From Micractinium sp. NFX-FRZ (lineage: Eukaryota; Chlorophyta; Trebouxiophyceae; Chlorellales; Chlorellaceae): a stretch of DNA of 64,000 nt. The DNA is taken from positions 1-64,000 of the forward strand of contig JAPTJF010000296.1 of NCBI GenBank assembly GCA_029339195.1. Reading direction: 5' to 3'. Shown here piece after piece: positions 35,401 through 44,980 of the stretch (the stretch's first letter is position 1; every line of letters begins with the position of its first letter). The translations under genes and the position numbers were made by a program. The notes under the pieces are model-generated. The model saw only the letters and a list, made by a program, of their open reading frames with translations, searched no databases and was not told the origin of the DNA.

Positions 35401-35623
35401 AGGCACGTTGCAGTGTTGGCCTTGCAGAGGCCGATGAGCGGCGGCGCTCCATGTTGGTGGTGGAGGCGCGAGGCCCGAGCGGCGGCCAGTGGGGCGCGCG
35501 GCCCGGCGGCGTCGCCGTCGACGCAAAAGGCGACGGCTTCTTCAGCGTGCTGCTGCCGCCCTCCGCGCTGCTGCCGTCCATGCTGATGTCGGCGGCAAGG
35601 AGCTCTTCCAGAACGCTGCTCAT
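26490..35623 (-). CDS. Voltage-gated K+ channel with cNMP-binding and ankyrin domains (SKOR/AKT-like)
   Basis: Exons, 5' to 3': 35623-35261, 35088-35003, 34745-34703, 34219-34090, 33708-33599, 33266-33174, 32884-32745, 32359-32238, 31849-31794, 31583-31527, 31217-31080, 30908-30825, 30639-30541, 30201-30088, 29700-29575, 29320-29257, 29007-28763, 28461-28374, 28082-27968, 27789-27727, 27451-27303, then from 27061, and 26610-26490. The 27061 exon must extend past 27030; its splice to 26610 is unresolved. About 890 aa. S1-S4 lie at ~122-255 with an Arg-containing S4 (LLRLVALLRCYR). The filter is TVGFGD (~334-339). C-linker and cyclic-nucleotide-binding fold are at ~380-590 (SELFVVVSGSLSSYRV, FLGEGDVFGVISFF). 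Ankyrin repeats follow from ~690 (DGRTGLMLACVKGF, DYDLRTPLHIAA). Introns after 35261, 31527 and 29575 use GC donors. It should conduct K+ across a membrane, gated by voltage; ligand response is unknown. Confidence 0.85.
26853..26962 (-). repeat. Intronic repeat with (CTT)n tail, copy A
   Basis: In gene orientation a ~60-base body (CTGAATGGTGCCTTTGGCTT ... CCAACCCCACGCC) is followed by a CTT run. A similar body and tail occur at 30650-30785 in another intron of the same gene and in the same orientation. Confidence 0.5.
30650..30785 (-). repeat. Intronic repeat with (CTT)n and (ATC)n tail, copy B
   Basis: Matches copy A over about 60 bases (CTGACTGGCGCCTGTGGCTT ... CAACCCCAAGCC) and then runs into CTT and ATC repeats, directly upstream of the acceptor of exon 30639-30541. 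Confidence 0.5.
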
Positions 35624-36067
35624 ACAGCGCCCGCAGCAGCGGGCCAGGGCGTTTGCGGGGCGCGCTAGGGCTTCGGCGAGGGCGCCTTGCCCAGGGCTAA
35701 CAGGGCAGGCGATCGATGCACGCCTTGCAAGCGTGCTTATGTAGCGGAGAAGCAAACGGGCTTGGCCGGGTGAGCCCACCCTAAGCTGGCCCTCACCTGC
35801 CAAGTGATCTGCCGAGATGGCAGGGATGGCAGGGATACCCCCCTCTCATCTCTGCATTGCCAGCCCGTGTGCATTGATTCTTTCATGGATGCACATATTC
35901 AACAGCAGAGAAGGAGCAGGACGGGAAGAGCAAATTAGAGAATGTGCAAGAGAGATTAGGGCTCACGCTGAGCGGGAGAGGCCCGGCGGACCGCAGATTG
36001 AAGAGGCCAATCTTCAGGCAAGTGGGTTCAACATTGGATCATGCACGCTTGAACCCAGGGGCACACA

Positions 36068-36741
36068 TCATTGCTGTTTCAGAGCGCCAGCAGCGGCCGC
36101 AGCAGCGCGCAGCTCTGCTGCCGGCATGACGCAGGCAGCAGCGGACGGCAACAGCTTGCCTCCAGCGTCAAACTGGACTCCCTCCTCCGCCAGCATCCGA
36201 CGCTTCTTGTCCACATTTGCGCACCCCACGCCCCATTGGCCTGAGAAGCCTCCTAGCCCTAGACTGGCGGCAATCACGCGGTGGCAGGGCACCACAGGAG
36301 CAAACGGGTTGCGCCGCAGCGCCTGCAGGGCAGGACAGGAGGGAGGGCGGGGCCAGAGGGGAGGTGAGGCGGCGGTGCGGCCTGGTACATCAGCTGCAGG
36401 AGCGCATGCGATATCGTTGCTGATTGAATCGACGTTGTCCCCTAACTCTCATGACCACCAGGTCTCACCTGCCCGCACGCCCGGGGGGCACTGCCTAGCA
36501 CCTCAGCCAAGATGCCGTACGTTGCGACCCGCCCTGCTGGGATGCACTTGCACACTGCATACAGCCGCTGCTCAAACGCCGTCGGCGGCCGGCTCGGCTT
36601 GCCGCTAACGTTGGCTGGGGCTGCGGCGCTGGTGGCTGCCGCTGCCGGGCGCTGCTTGGCAACGCCGGCACTGCGCACGCCCGGCGCCCCAGCGCCCGGT
36701 GCCTGCTGCGCCCGCGTCCGCCTGACCGCCTTCTTGGCCAT
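36068..36741 (-). CDS. MGMT: O6-alkylguanine-DNA alkyltransferase, 175 aa
   Basis: Exons 36741-36469 and 36322-36068, joined in frame by a 146-base GT-AG intron. The active-site motif PCHRV (VVPCHRVIAAS) is intact; its Cys accepts the alkyl group from O6-alkylguanine in a suicide reaction. The upstream helix-turn-helix part reads IPAGRVATYGILAEVLGS and the Asn-hinge region is replaced by the spacing ACGQALRRNPFAPV. A basic Ala-rich extension of ~55 residues precedes the domain and may be a targeting sequence. Length fits the short Ogt/MGMT class. The stop lies 445 bases upstream of the K+ channel start, same strand. Confidence 0.85.
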
Positions 36742-36818
36742 CTGTGACTACCGCTGCTTTCTGACTAGCCCTGCTTCCTGTCCTGCTGGTGCAGGCTGCG
36801 GGCGCAATGTGACGCTGC

Positions 36819-37169
36819 TCAATGCTTGGCTTCTGCCACCGCCGCCGCCGCTCCTGCCGCCGCCTCGGCTTTGCGCTGCCGCCGTTCCTCCTCCGCAATC
36901 TCCCGCTCCAGTTCGCGCTCTAGGTCGTCACTGCTCACGTTGTGCAGGGTCTTCCAGTAGGTGCCAACCACAAAGGCGGCCAGAACGCCGCCCACGAGCA
37001 GGTTGCCAACCAGGCCGCTGCGAGGGCGCTGGGTGGGACCCGTCATGCCACGACACGCTGTGACAGTGCCTCTATATCCTGTTTTCGGGTTCGCAAAGCG
37101 ACCAGTCGAAGACTGCCGTGCTGTGCTGTGCCCACTCAGTGGTGAGAAGTGTGAGTCGCCCCTTCCCAT
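36819..37169 (-). CDS. Small single-pass membrane protein, COA3-like (tentative)
   Basis: A single exon. Start at 37169 gives 116 aa; an internal ATG at 37046 gives 75 aa and is closer to the usual size of this family. One transmembrane helix (GNLLVGGVLAAFVVGTYW) is followed by KTLHNVSSDDLERELEREI and a charged Ala/Lys/Glu coiled tail. This arrangement resembles the COA3/CCDC56 cytochrome-oxidase assembly factor of the mitochondrial inner membrane, but the protein is short and the match is by pattern only. It lies 77 bases upstream of the alkyltransferase and is divergent from the gene at 37233. Confidence 0.5.
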   Translation of the reverse strand: MGRGDSHFSPLSGHSTARQSSTGRFANPKTGYRGTVTACRGMTGPTQRPRSGLVGNLLVGGVLAAFVVGTYWKTLHNVSSDDLERELEREIAEEERRQRKAEAAAGAAAAVAEAKH

Positions 37170-37232
37170 CGCACTTACACGCCATTTGTAAATTGACCAC
37201 CAATCACAGAAGGCAGCTTACGCCGACTGACG
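37170..37232. promoter_or_regulatory. Very short divergent promoter
   Basis: Only 63 bases separate the outermost start codons of the COA3-like gene and the reductase-like gene (186 if the inner start at 37046 is used), so the two must share promoter DNA. Confidence 0.5.
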
Positions 37233-40200
37233 ATGCCCGGCACCGCCGTGCTCACCCGCGCCTGTGCTGCCTCGCGAGCCCCCGCCTGTGCCACTCACGC
37301 AGCTGCTGCCGTCAGGCGTGTCGTCAGCGCACGAGTGATCGCACCCCCAGCGCCTCAGAGACAGCACAGCTTTGCCGCCGGGCGCTCGCCGCCCAGGACG
37401 CCTCCAACGATGTCCGCGTCTGCCGCTGCCGGTCAAGCAAGTCAAGCAACCTTGGCTCAGGTGAGAGCAATGTGCTGGCAGTACTCTTGCAGAGTGCATC
37501 TTGGCACTGTGCTAATGTTTTCCACTCCTCTGATGCCCAGCAGCTCCGAGCCAGCCAGTGCTCGATCCGCCCCCCGCACATGCTGCCGCCTTCCTCCCTG
37601 CCCTTCCCTGCCCCCGCCCGCCCCATCCCAACCCCAGCTCTCCACACACGCTCTGCCCATGCACCGTCTCCTGTCGCAGCCCTTTGTGATTGTGGGCGGC
37701 GGACGTGTGGGTCAGGCTCTGGCCGACATGGGTGCTGGCGCAGACATGCTGGTGCGGCGCGGCGAGGCGGTGTCCGGCCTCCCAGGCCCCATCCTCGTCT
37801 GGTGAGCCTGTGGTGCCAATTGTGGCTTCTGTGTCCGTTGTTTCATTTGTGTCTGTTGCTTCAATTGTGCAATTGTGTCAATTGTGTCTGTTGCTTCAAC
37901 TGTGTGTCTTGGGTCAATTGTATCAACTGCCACCCATCTGCTGTTGCCGTGCTGCCATGCTGCTCGAGGATCTTCTGCTGGTGGCTTTGTCACTGGTCCT
38001 GTGGAGTGTTGCTCCGCTGCTGCCTTTGTTGAGTCCCTCTGCTGCTGCTGCTGCTGCTGCTAGTGTTTGGGAGAAGGGCTGGCCAAAACATTGAGCACCT
38101 CGCAGCTTGCGTGCCCCCGCTATGCTCTGCCTGCCCCTGCAGCACCCGCAACGACGATCTGCAGGGGGTGGTGGATGCCACGCCGCGCGAGCGCCGGCAA
38201 GGTGTGCAGCCCAGGGCCCAGGGACTGCAAGCAGCTGGCAGCAGAAATCGGTGTCAGGGAGGCAGCTGGTCGTGTAATGCTGCATTGCACCACGCTGTAC
38301 CTGGCTGCCTGGCTGCCTCCAAGCTGGCAGCCGTGTTCCACACGATGTATGTTGCTCGCCCTGTGCAAATCATGCCTGTGTCCCCCTCCCTCCCTCCCGC
38401 CCTCCCTGCCTGCCCTCCAGACCTTGTGTTCATCCAGAACGGCATGCTGCAGCCCTGGCTGGATGAGCGGGGGCTGGGTGATGCTACTCAGGTGTGGGCG
38501 GGTGTACTGCCTGCTCGTGTGTTGCTCCACCCTGCCGTGCCGTCCCTGCCTCTGCTCTTGCCTGAGCGCCGCCGCCGCCGGTTGCTGCCTTCCTTTGCCA
38601 GAGTCCCTGTGGCACCTGCCGTCCTCGCCCCATGCACCTTGTTCGAACTTCCCAACTCCCATTGCCACTCCTCACCCTCTCTTCTGTTCTCCTTTCCTGA
38701 TCGATACACAGGTGCTGGTCTATTTCGCTGTTGCCAAGAAAGGGGACCCCCCAACCGACGGCAAGACGGATGTCAACCCAGAGGGCCTGACCGCCGCCTA
38801 TGGGCGGCACGCAGGGGCGGTGGCGGACCGCCTGCACGCCGCCGGCCTCAGCTGCAAGGTGAGGGAGATGAGGTGGCGAGGCATGGGGCAAGCAGAGGTA
38901 CAAGTCGCCTGCGGGAGGGCGCGCAGCACAGCGTGCGCGCAGCGTGGCCACCACCGCTCCCCACCAGCATTGCTGGCGGCCCATCGGGTGGCCAGCTTGT
39001 GGCCCATGACAAGGCCTCGCACTGGCATATTCTTGACTGCCCTGCTCTCTGCCTGCTCACCTTGCTGTCTTTGCTCTCTCACTGTCTTGCTTCTCCTGCA
39101 GGTCCTGAACCGCCCCGAGTTCACCAAGAGTATGCTGGAGAAGCTGATCTGGATCTGCGCCTTCATGCTGGTGGGGGCGCGCCACGGCGGGTGCACCGTG
39201 GGGGAGGTGGAGTCGCAGGTGGGTGGGTGCACGCGTGTCCTGGCCGGGTGTGGCGGTGGTGGTGGAGGCGCGAGTGGGTGGCAGCAGCACTGCCTCGGCC
39301 AGGCGCAGGGTGGTGGAGCAGCTAGCAGGCATTGGGGTGGTGTGCCGTGGGAGAGGTGGAGGTGCCGGTAGTTTGGCAGCGGTGCCCGGGCGGTGCGAGG
39401 GGTGCAGCAGCGGGTGACCCAGCGTGCCAGTGGGGGCATGGGCCGGCGGGTGAGCTGTGGCAGAGGTGGGCTTGCAGGTGGGCTGCTGCTGCTCAGCCCC
39501 CGAGCCTGCGCCCCCACCCACTGACACCTCGCATGTCTGCTGCTGGACCCTGCCTGGGTGTGCTGGGTGTGCTGATGTGAGGTTACTGAGCCACGCTCTG
39601 GTCTAGTCTGCAATTATGCACCCGCCTGCCTGCCCCGCCTGCAGCACACGAGCGAGGTGGAGGCCCTGATCAACGAGCTGGCGGCGGCGGGGTCTGCTGC
39701 GCTGGGCGTGAGCCTGGATGCGGGGGTGCCGGAGCGCCTGCTGGCGTACGCGCGCTCAGGTGGGGGCCAGCTGTTGAGGGGAGGGGTGGTGTGGGGACTC
39801 GCCACGCGGGGGGTGCCGGAGCGGCTGCCGGCGTATCACGCTCAAGTGGCTGTCAGGTTTTGATTGAGTGGGGTGCAGGGCAGGGGCTGTGGGGAGGCCT
39901 GCAGGCAGGGGTGCTGGAGCGAGCGGTTGCTGGCGGATGCGCGCGCCCGGGTGGGGTGCAGTGCTCGTGAGGAGGTCGCAGCTTCCTGCCAGGCCTGGGG
40001 CGCCCCCACCCCCACGTGGCACTTGCACAGGCGGTGCTGCTTCTTGGCTCGCACTCGTCCGCCCGGCACCTCGCAATGGAAGTGTGCGCATTGTGCCCCG
40101 CGACCAGCGGCGTCCGGAGGCTCACTGGTGCAACTGTTACTGCCACGCTCTGCCTCTGCGGCTCACCACGCCTGCCGACCACGACAGTATCAACCGCCCG

Positions 40201-40370
40201 CCCTGGCTGCACACCTCTTTCCTGCAGTTGCGCACTTCCCCACGGCCGTCAAGGAGTTCCAGTGGCGCAACGGATACTTCTACGGCCTCTCGCAGGCGGC
40301 GGCAGCAGCGGGGCGGCCCGACCCCTGCCCCACCCACACGGCATGGCTCAAGGAGGTTGGAGCCATCTGA
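37233..40370 (+). CDS. Ketopantoate-reductase-like NAD(P)-binding protein, 333 aa
   Basis: Exons 37233-37460, 37680-37801, 38143-38201, 38421-38491, 38712-38858, 39102-39218, 39645-39759 and 40228-40370; all GT-AG and in frame. The first exon is an Arg/Ala/Ser-rich targeting peptide of ~70 residues. A dinucleotide-binding loop follows (FVIVGGGRVGQALADMG). LVFIQNGMLQPWL sits where ketopantoate reductases have the catalytic-domain Asn motif. The C-terminal helical part includes KLIWICAFMLVGARHGG and FPTAVKEFQWRNGYFYGLS. The fold fits the PanE/ApbA superfamily, but catalytic residues cannot be assigned with certainty, so the substrate is open. Confidence 0.7.
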
Positions 40371-40809
40371 TGGAGGCGTGTAGGTTCTTGGCCGGCAGGC
40401 GCACAAAGGGCACAGCGGGCGCCGCCACGGTGCCCCTTCCTGGCCGCCCCCTGATGCCTCCAGGCCTGCCATCTTTCTTGTTTACATATATGATACAAGG
40501 CCTGCTGCCGGTCAACAGGTTGGTCATTTCATGCAACGCAGAGCACTGTCAAAAACAAACTTCAAAGTCAGCGTGCCCACTCAAGGAGCGGCGTCAAGAG
40601 GTCAAACGCCCTTTGGGAGGTTTTGGGCCGCCAAAGGGGCGGGGCGCTGGTGCCATCCCAGGTGCCGTTAGATGCAGCAACAGACTCACAGTCAAGCTGG
40701 CTTGCCTGTGCAAAAGACGCGGGCACCACATTGTGCTGTCGCTGCTGTTTGAAACCCTATCTTTGGTGTTCAAGTTGAGCGCCGCCTGCAACCCCAGGCA
40801 GCCGCCAGA

Positions 40810-42169
40810 TCAGCCACGGCGGGAGGCCTTGGCCTTTGTGGCCAGCCGCCCGCTGCCCCGGGTTCCCTTCCTGGGAGCAGCTGCCTTGCGCGTGGCCCCG
40901 CCGGCTTGCCCCCTGCCCCTGCCCTTGCCGCCTGCAGCCGCCGCCGGTGCGCGCCGCTTGAGGGGCTGCTTGGTGGGCGTCTTGGGAGAGGCGGGCGCCT
41001 TGCCAGCGGCTGCCTTGCCCGCCGCCGCCTGGCCCGCCGCCTTGCCCGCCGCCTGCTTGGTCACGCCGCCGCGGACCTTGGGTGGCGGCGCCTTCTGCTG
41101 CGCGGCCGCCTTGCCGCCGCCGGCTTTGGCTCCTCCCCTGGCGCCGCCACGCCCTCCGCGCCGCGCAGCACTGGAGCACAGGGTGCGATGGGAAACAAGG
41201 GCTTGGTCTTTGCCTGGCCTATCGTGGTGTGACCTGAGCCTGGGTGGCTTGTGCTGACCCAGCAAACGGCCACGGGCAGGCATGAGGTTAAAGGGCCCCC
41301 GCACATGCAATCCTGCACTCCCAACCCACCCTGACCTTCTGCATCAACCTCTGAAGGCTCCAGAGGCAAAATCTCCAGAGGCGAAATCCTGCGCTCAAAT
41401 TGGCACCCCGCCCACCTGCGTGCCTTGGCCAGCTCCTCGCACCCCTCCTCATCCCCAGGCACCACCTTCTCCAGAGTCGACGGGTTGTGGCGCACCTGCA
41501 CAAGGGAAGGCCATGCGGCATGGCAGGACAGGGTAGGGCGGGGCAAAGCAGGTCAGTGGAGGGTGCCAGTCGGGGCATGAGGAGTGAATTCAAAGCGGAT
41601 GGGGTGTGGTACAGTGAACAGGGATCCCCTGGGGGATGGGCGCGGCACGGGTGTGGCTTGCCACAAGCAGGACACAGTGCTCCGTGAGAGCAGGGCTGTG
41701 CGTGGCGCTACAGCGCCGGCAACAGGGAAGAGGTACAGGCGAGCAGGGACGGAAGCGCCGTCCCCTGCTTTTGAGGAAGCAGGGTGCCCGCTGCACTTCT
41801 TACTCCCCTCGTAGCCGTTGTCTGTGCCGACAACGGCTTTGCTTGCGACGCGCACCTCTTTGTCTGGCTGCCCCTTGCGCTTCCGGGTGAACACCACCTT
41901 GGGCTCGCCAGTGATTTCCTTCACCTTCCTGCGCAGAGGGAGCCCCGGAGAGGTGGGCGGCAGCTGGCGTGCAGGCGGCGGCAAGCCGGGCGGCGGTGCT
42001 GCGCATTGCGATCAGCAAAACCCGGCCTCCCACTTCGCCTGTGCGGCCTACGGCCCCATCCAAGGCCTGTGACGCACCCCTGGCGGACGCCGCCGCGGAA
42101 AGCGGTGCGGACTTCGTCGCCCACGCTGATGCCCTTCGCTTCGAGAGCTGCCAGCTCTCGTTTCGACAT
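40810..42169 (-). CDS. HVA1/TUDOR-like domain protein with histone-H1-like tail
   Basis: Exons, 5' to 3': 42169-42078, 41928 to about 41835, 41495-41416 and 41170-40810. The first two exons give ISVGDEVRTAFRGG...KVKEITGEPKVVFTRKRK and VRVASKAVVGTDNGYEG, which fits the HVA1 (DUF2945) TUDOR pattern. The last exon is ~120 residues of Lys/Ala/Pro/Gly (KAAAGKAPASPKTPTKQ, RGRGQAGGATRKAAAPRKG), like a linker-histone tail, so DNA or chromatin binding is likely. The exon 2 donor cannot be fixed: the visible GTAAGA leaves the wrong phase for exon 3, so a small exon or non-canonical donor is missing. About 220 aa. Confidence 0.6.
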
Positions 42170-42930
42170 CTTGGCCTCCTTCAGCGCGCAGCAAGTCGAT
42201 CAGGTACTGGGAAGCGTGCTCAAAGCACCAGCAGGACACATATGAACGCTGCAGGAGAATGCCACATAGCAGACACAGCACGGGTGTATTGGCGCTGCCA
42301 CACACAGTGCCCTGTCTACACGCCTCAACGCCTTGCCGAACCGACTGCCAGGAGCAATAAGGTGCATCTGGGTGCGCCGTAGCACTTGTTGAGGCTTTGC
42401 ACTTGCTGAAAATTGCATGGCGTCAAGCGCGTTGGGGGCTGTACTGGGAGGCGTTGCTAGGTCATGCCAGTTTCAAGTCGGGAAATGGTCGGAAAAGTGA
42501 GGCACTACTGCGAATGCACACGGGTGTACTCAGGGAAAAAGGGGAACAAAGAGTGCACACGCAGAAATAGCGGGATACAAGCGCAGGGACTGGCAGCGTT
42601 GGTGTCCCAGGAAGGGAAAAGCGAGCGGCATGCCGGTGGCACGCGAATGAAACAAGGGTTTAGCAGCATGAATGGCGTGGGGCGTTGAGAGGCGTTACGC
42701 CGCACGCTCCTGCGGGGCAGCGGTTCGCTCCAGCAGTGAATGAGAAATGTTGCCCCGTGGCAAGCAGGCTCCAGTCAGTTTGTATGGGGGGCGTTCATTT
42801 GTTTGGGCCCAAGTTTGGGAGTGGCGGGGTTGGGTGCAGGCCTGTGCATGTTAGCTCGAGTGTTTAGGTGGGGCCTGGAAGGGGGCCGGGGCACCCCCTC
42901 AGGTCGGGCTGCCGCCCACGTGTCCCCTCG
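42170..42930. other. Intergenic, no gene seen
   Basis: Contains the promoter of the TUDOR-like gene (minus) and the 3' region of the rhodanese gene. Less repetitive than most of the window. No frame-consistent exons or RNA gene were recognised. Confidence 0.4.
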
Positions 42931-44578
42931 TCACTTCTTGCCTCCCAGCCAGGATGGCAGTACGCGGCGCAGTGCAGACATGATTGGATTGCTAAACATG
43001 ACGGCTTCGTAGTCCTCAGGCTGCAGTGCCCAAGGCTTGGAGTAGACGTGGACCCGCTTGGTCTCCTGCCCACCGCTGCTGCCGTCGGCGCTGCCGGGCG
43101 GCGTGACCAGCGGGAAGCGCTTTTGCACCTGAGGGTGGAGTGGGGCATGACGATTGGGGCAGCACATGAGAGGACACGGATACTAACACTGTGATTTCAG
43201 CAATGCAGCAATGCAAGCCGCTTCCGCCTAGAATTGGGATGCAACCGTGGGACGGCAGCATGGCACGCCCCTCTGCTCACCCTCCGCTGCGCTCACCCTC
43301 CCACTGCCCACCCTCCCCTCTGCCCACCCTGCCTGCACGCTGCCGCCCTGCAGCAACCCCACCCTCTGGCCCGCCCAGTGCACGCTGCCTCCCTGCGTCC
43401 CCCACCATCTCCCTGCTTGCGCACAACTCATCACACCTCAAATCAAGCTCACCCAGCGCACGATGCCGCCCTCCAGGTTCTTGGCCTCCACCCCCTTCTC
43501 CTTGAGCTTGAGTGCGTATGCGCTGCTGCGGTAGCCCACGGTGCAGTAGCAGACCACCATCTTGCCCGCCAGGCCCTCCCGCTGCGCCTCGTACTGCTCC
43601 TGCGTCAGGCTGCCCGGGATGATGCTCACCGCCACCTGCAGACCACAGCAGGGCACAGCGGGGCGGGGCAGGCGCAGCAGGACTGGTCAGTCTGCCCGGG
43701 ATGATGCTGGCCGCCAACAGGTGGCAGCGCACGCAGTGCAGCACAGCAGAGCGGGAGAAGCTAGCCTGCCTGAAATGATGTCCACTGCCACCCGCTGCGT
43801 GGTGCAGTTTTGTGCATCACCGGTGCGACAGTGTGGCGGCACACAGCGTGCTGAGGCAGGCACGCAGGGCAATGTCTGCGCCAGCGGGCATTCCCAGCTC
43901 CGCATGCCGGCGCACTCGCGCAGCCAAGCAGGTGCATGCCGAGGTGCATGGGTGCGAGCAGGAGCTGTGTGGGGGGGAGACGTCAACAGAACTGCTGCCG
44001 CCGCCCTCACCTCCTCCGGCGTGCGCGTGTCCACTATGCACAGGGAGTGAGATCTGTGAGGGTCGTCCATGAGGCCCTTCAGCTGGGTGCTGCTGATGAG
44101 GGGCACCTGGCAGAACAGGGGGAGTGGAGGGAGCAGGAGGGGAGGCAGGAGGGGAGAGAATGAGGTGAGTACGGTCCGAAACAAGAGGCTGGCAGTGGCT
44201 CTGTACAGCCGGAGCAGGAAGGAGGGAGGCGACAGGCACGCAGCAGCTGCAGCCGAGGCAGCAGCCATGCAGCATTGGCAGCTAAAGTAAGACGGCACAG
44301 TCAGAAAGCGCAGGGGGAGCTGCGCCAGGCAGAGGCAAGGTGGGGGTGGGGGGATACTTGCTGCAGTGTGGCGGCAGCCAGCGGCAGCCGGTGCTAGGGC
44401 AACCCTAGCCTGGGTGCCCACTTGCGGTGCAGGCTCGCTCGTCTCGCTACGGAGTCATACACCTAAATGGGCTTACCTGGGGGAAGTGCGTGTGGATCCG
44501 CTTCGCCATAGCATGAATCGCGTTGGAATTTGGGTCGTGGCCTGGCTCGTCGGGACGTGAAGCCGAACTTCCCGACAT
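42931..44578 (-). CDS. Rhodanese-like domain protein, 192 aa
   Basis: Exons, 5' to 3': 44578-44477, 44106-44011, 43635-43453 and 43128-42931; every intron is phase 0 and GT-AG. The domain runs VPLISSTQLKGL, SLCIVDTRTPEE, AVSIIPGSL, KMVVCYCTVGYRSSAYA, GVEAKNLEGGIVRW. The active-site loop CTVGYRSS has the Cys expected of a sulfurtransferase (CxxGxR). A ~30-residue hydrophilic N-terminus precedes the domain, and a ~65-residue C-terminal extension (VQKRFPLV ... VHVYSKPWALQPEDYEAV) follows. No clear targeting peptide. The sulfur acceptor is unknown. Confidence 0.8.
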
Positions 44579-44980
44579 GCTGGAAGCGATCAAGGTTGAA
44601 ACACGGGAACCCACAGCGGTGCGAGAGCGAGGGCAAACCCGACGGACCACCAAAGCAGAAGCAAGCCGCTGCGGCTGCTGAAAGCTGTGTGTTGAAGCAA
44701 TGATGACGAATCGCTTTTGCAGGGCAATTGGTAGTCAGATGGTCTTTCAAGCAAGCACCCGCTCTTGTTGGCAATCGGGCTGCCAGCCTGGCCTGGCGGT
44801 GGGATTTGTGCAGTTTTGGCTCACGCCGGCACATGGCGATGCGCAGTCATCTTTGCAGAGCAACGATTGAGGTCTACACAGGTGGAGACAGCCCAGTAAG
44901 GCTCTCTGCTAGTCTTGCATCTCTCACATTGCCAGGCAGAGCCTTCCCGGTAGACGCATTCCTGCTCAATTGGGCACACG
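44579..44980. promoter_or_regulatory. Divergent promoter region
   Basis: 402 bases between the start codons of the rhodanese gene and the unknown protein at 44981. No single element can be named. Confidence 0.35.
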
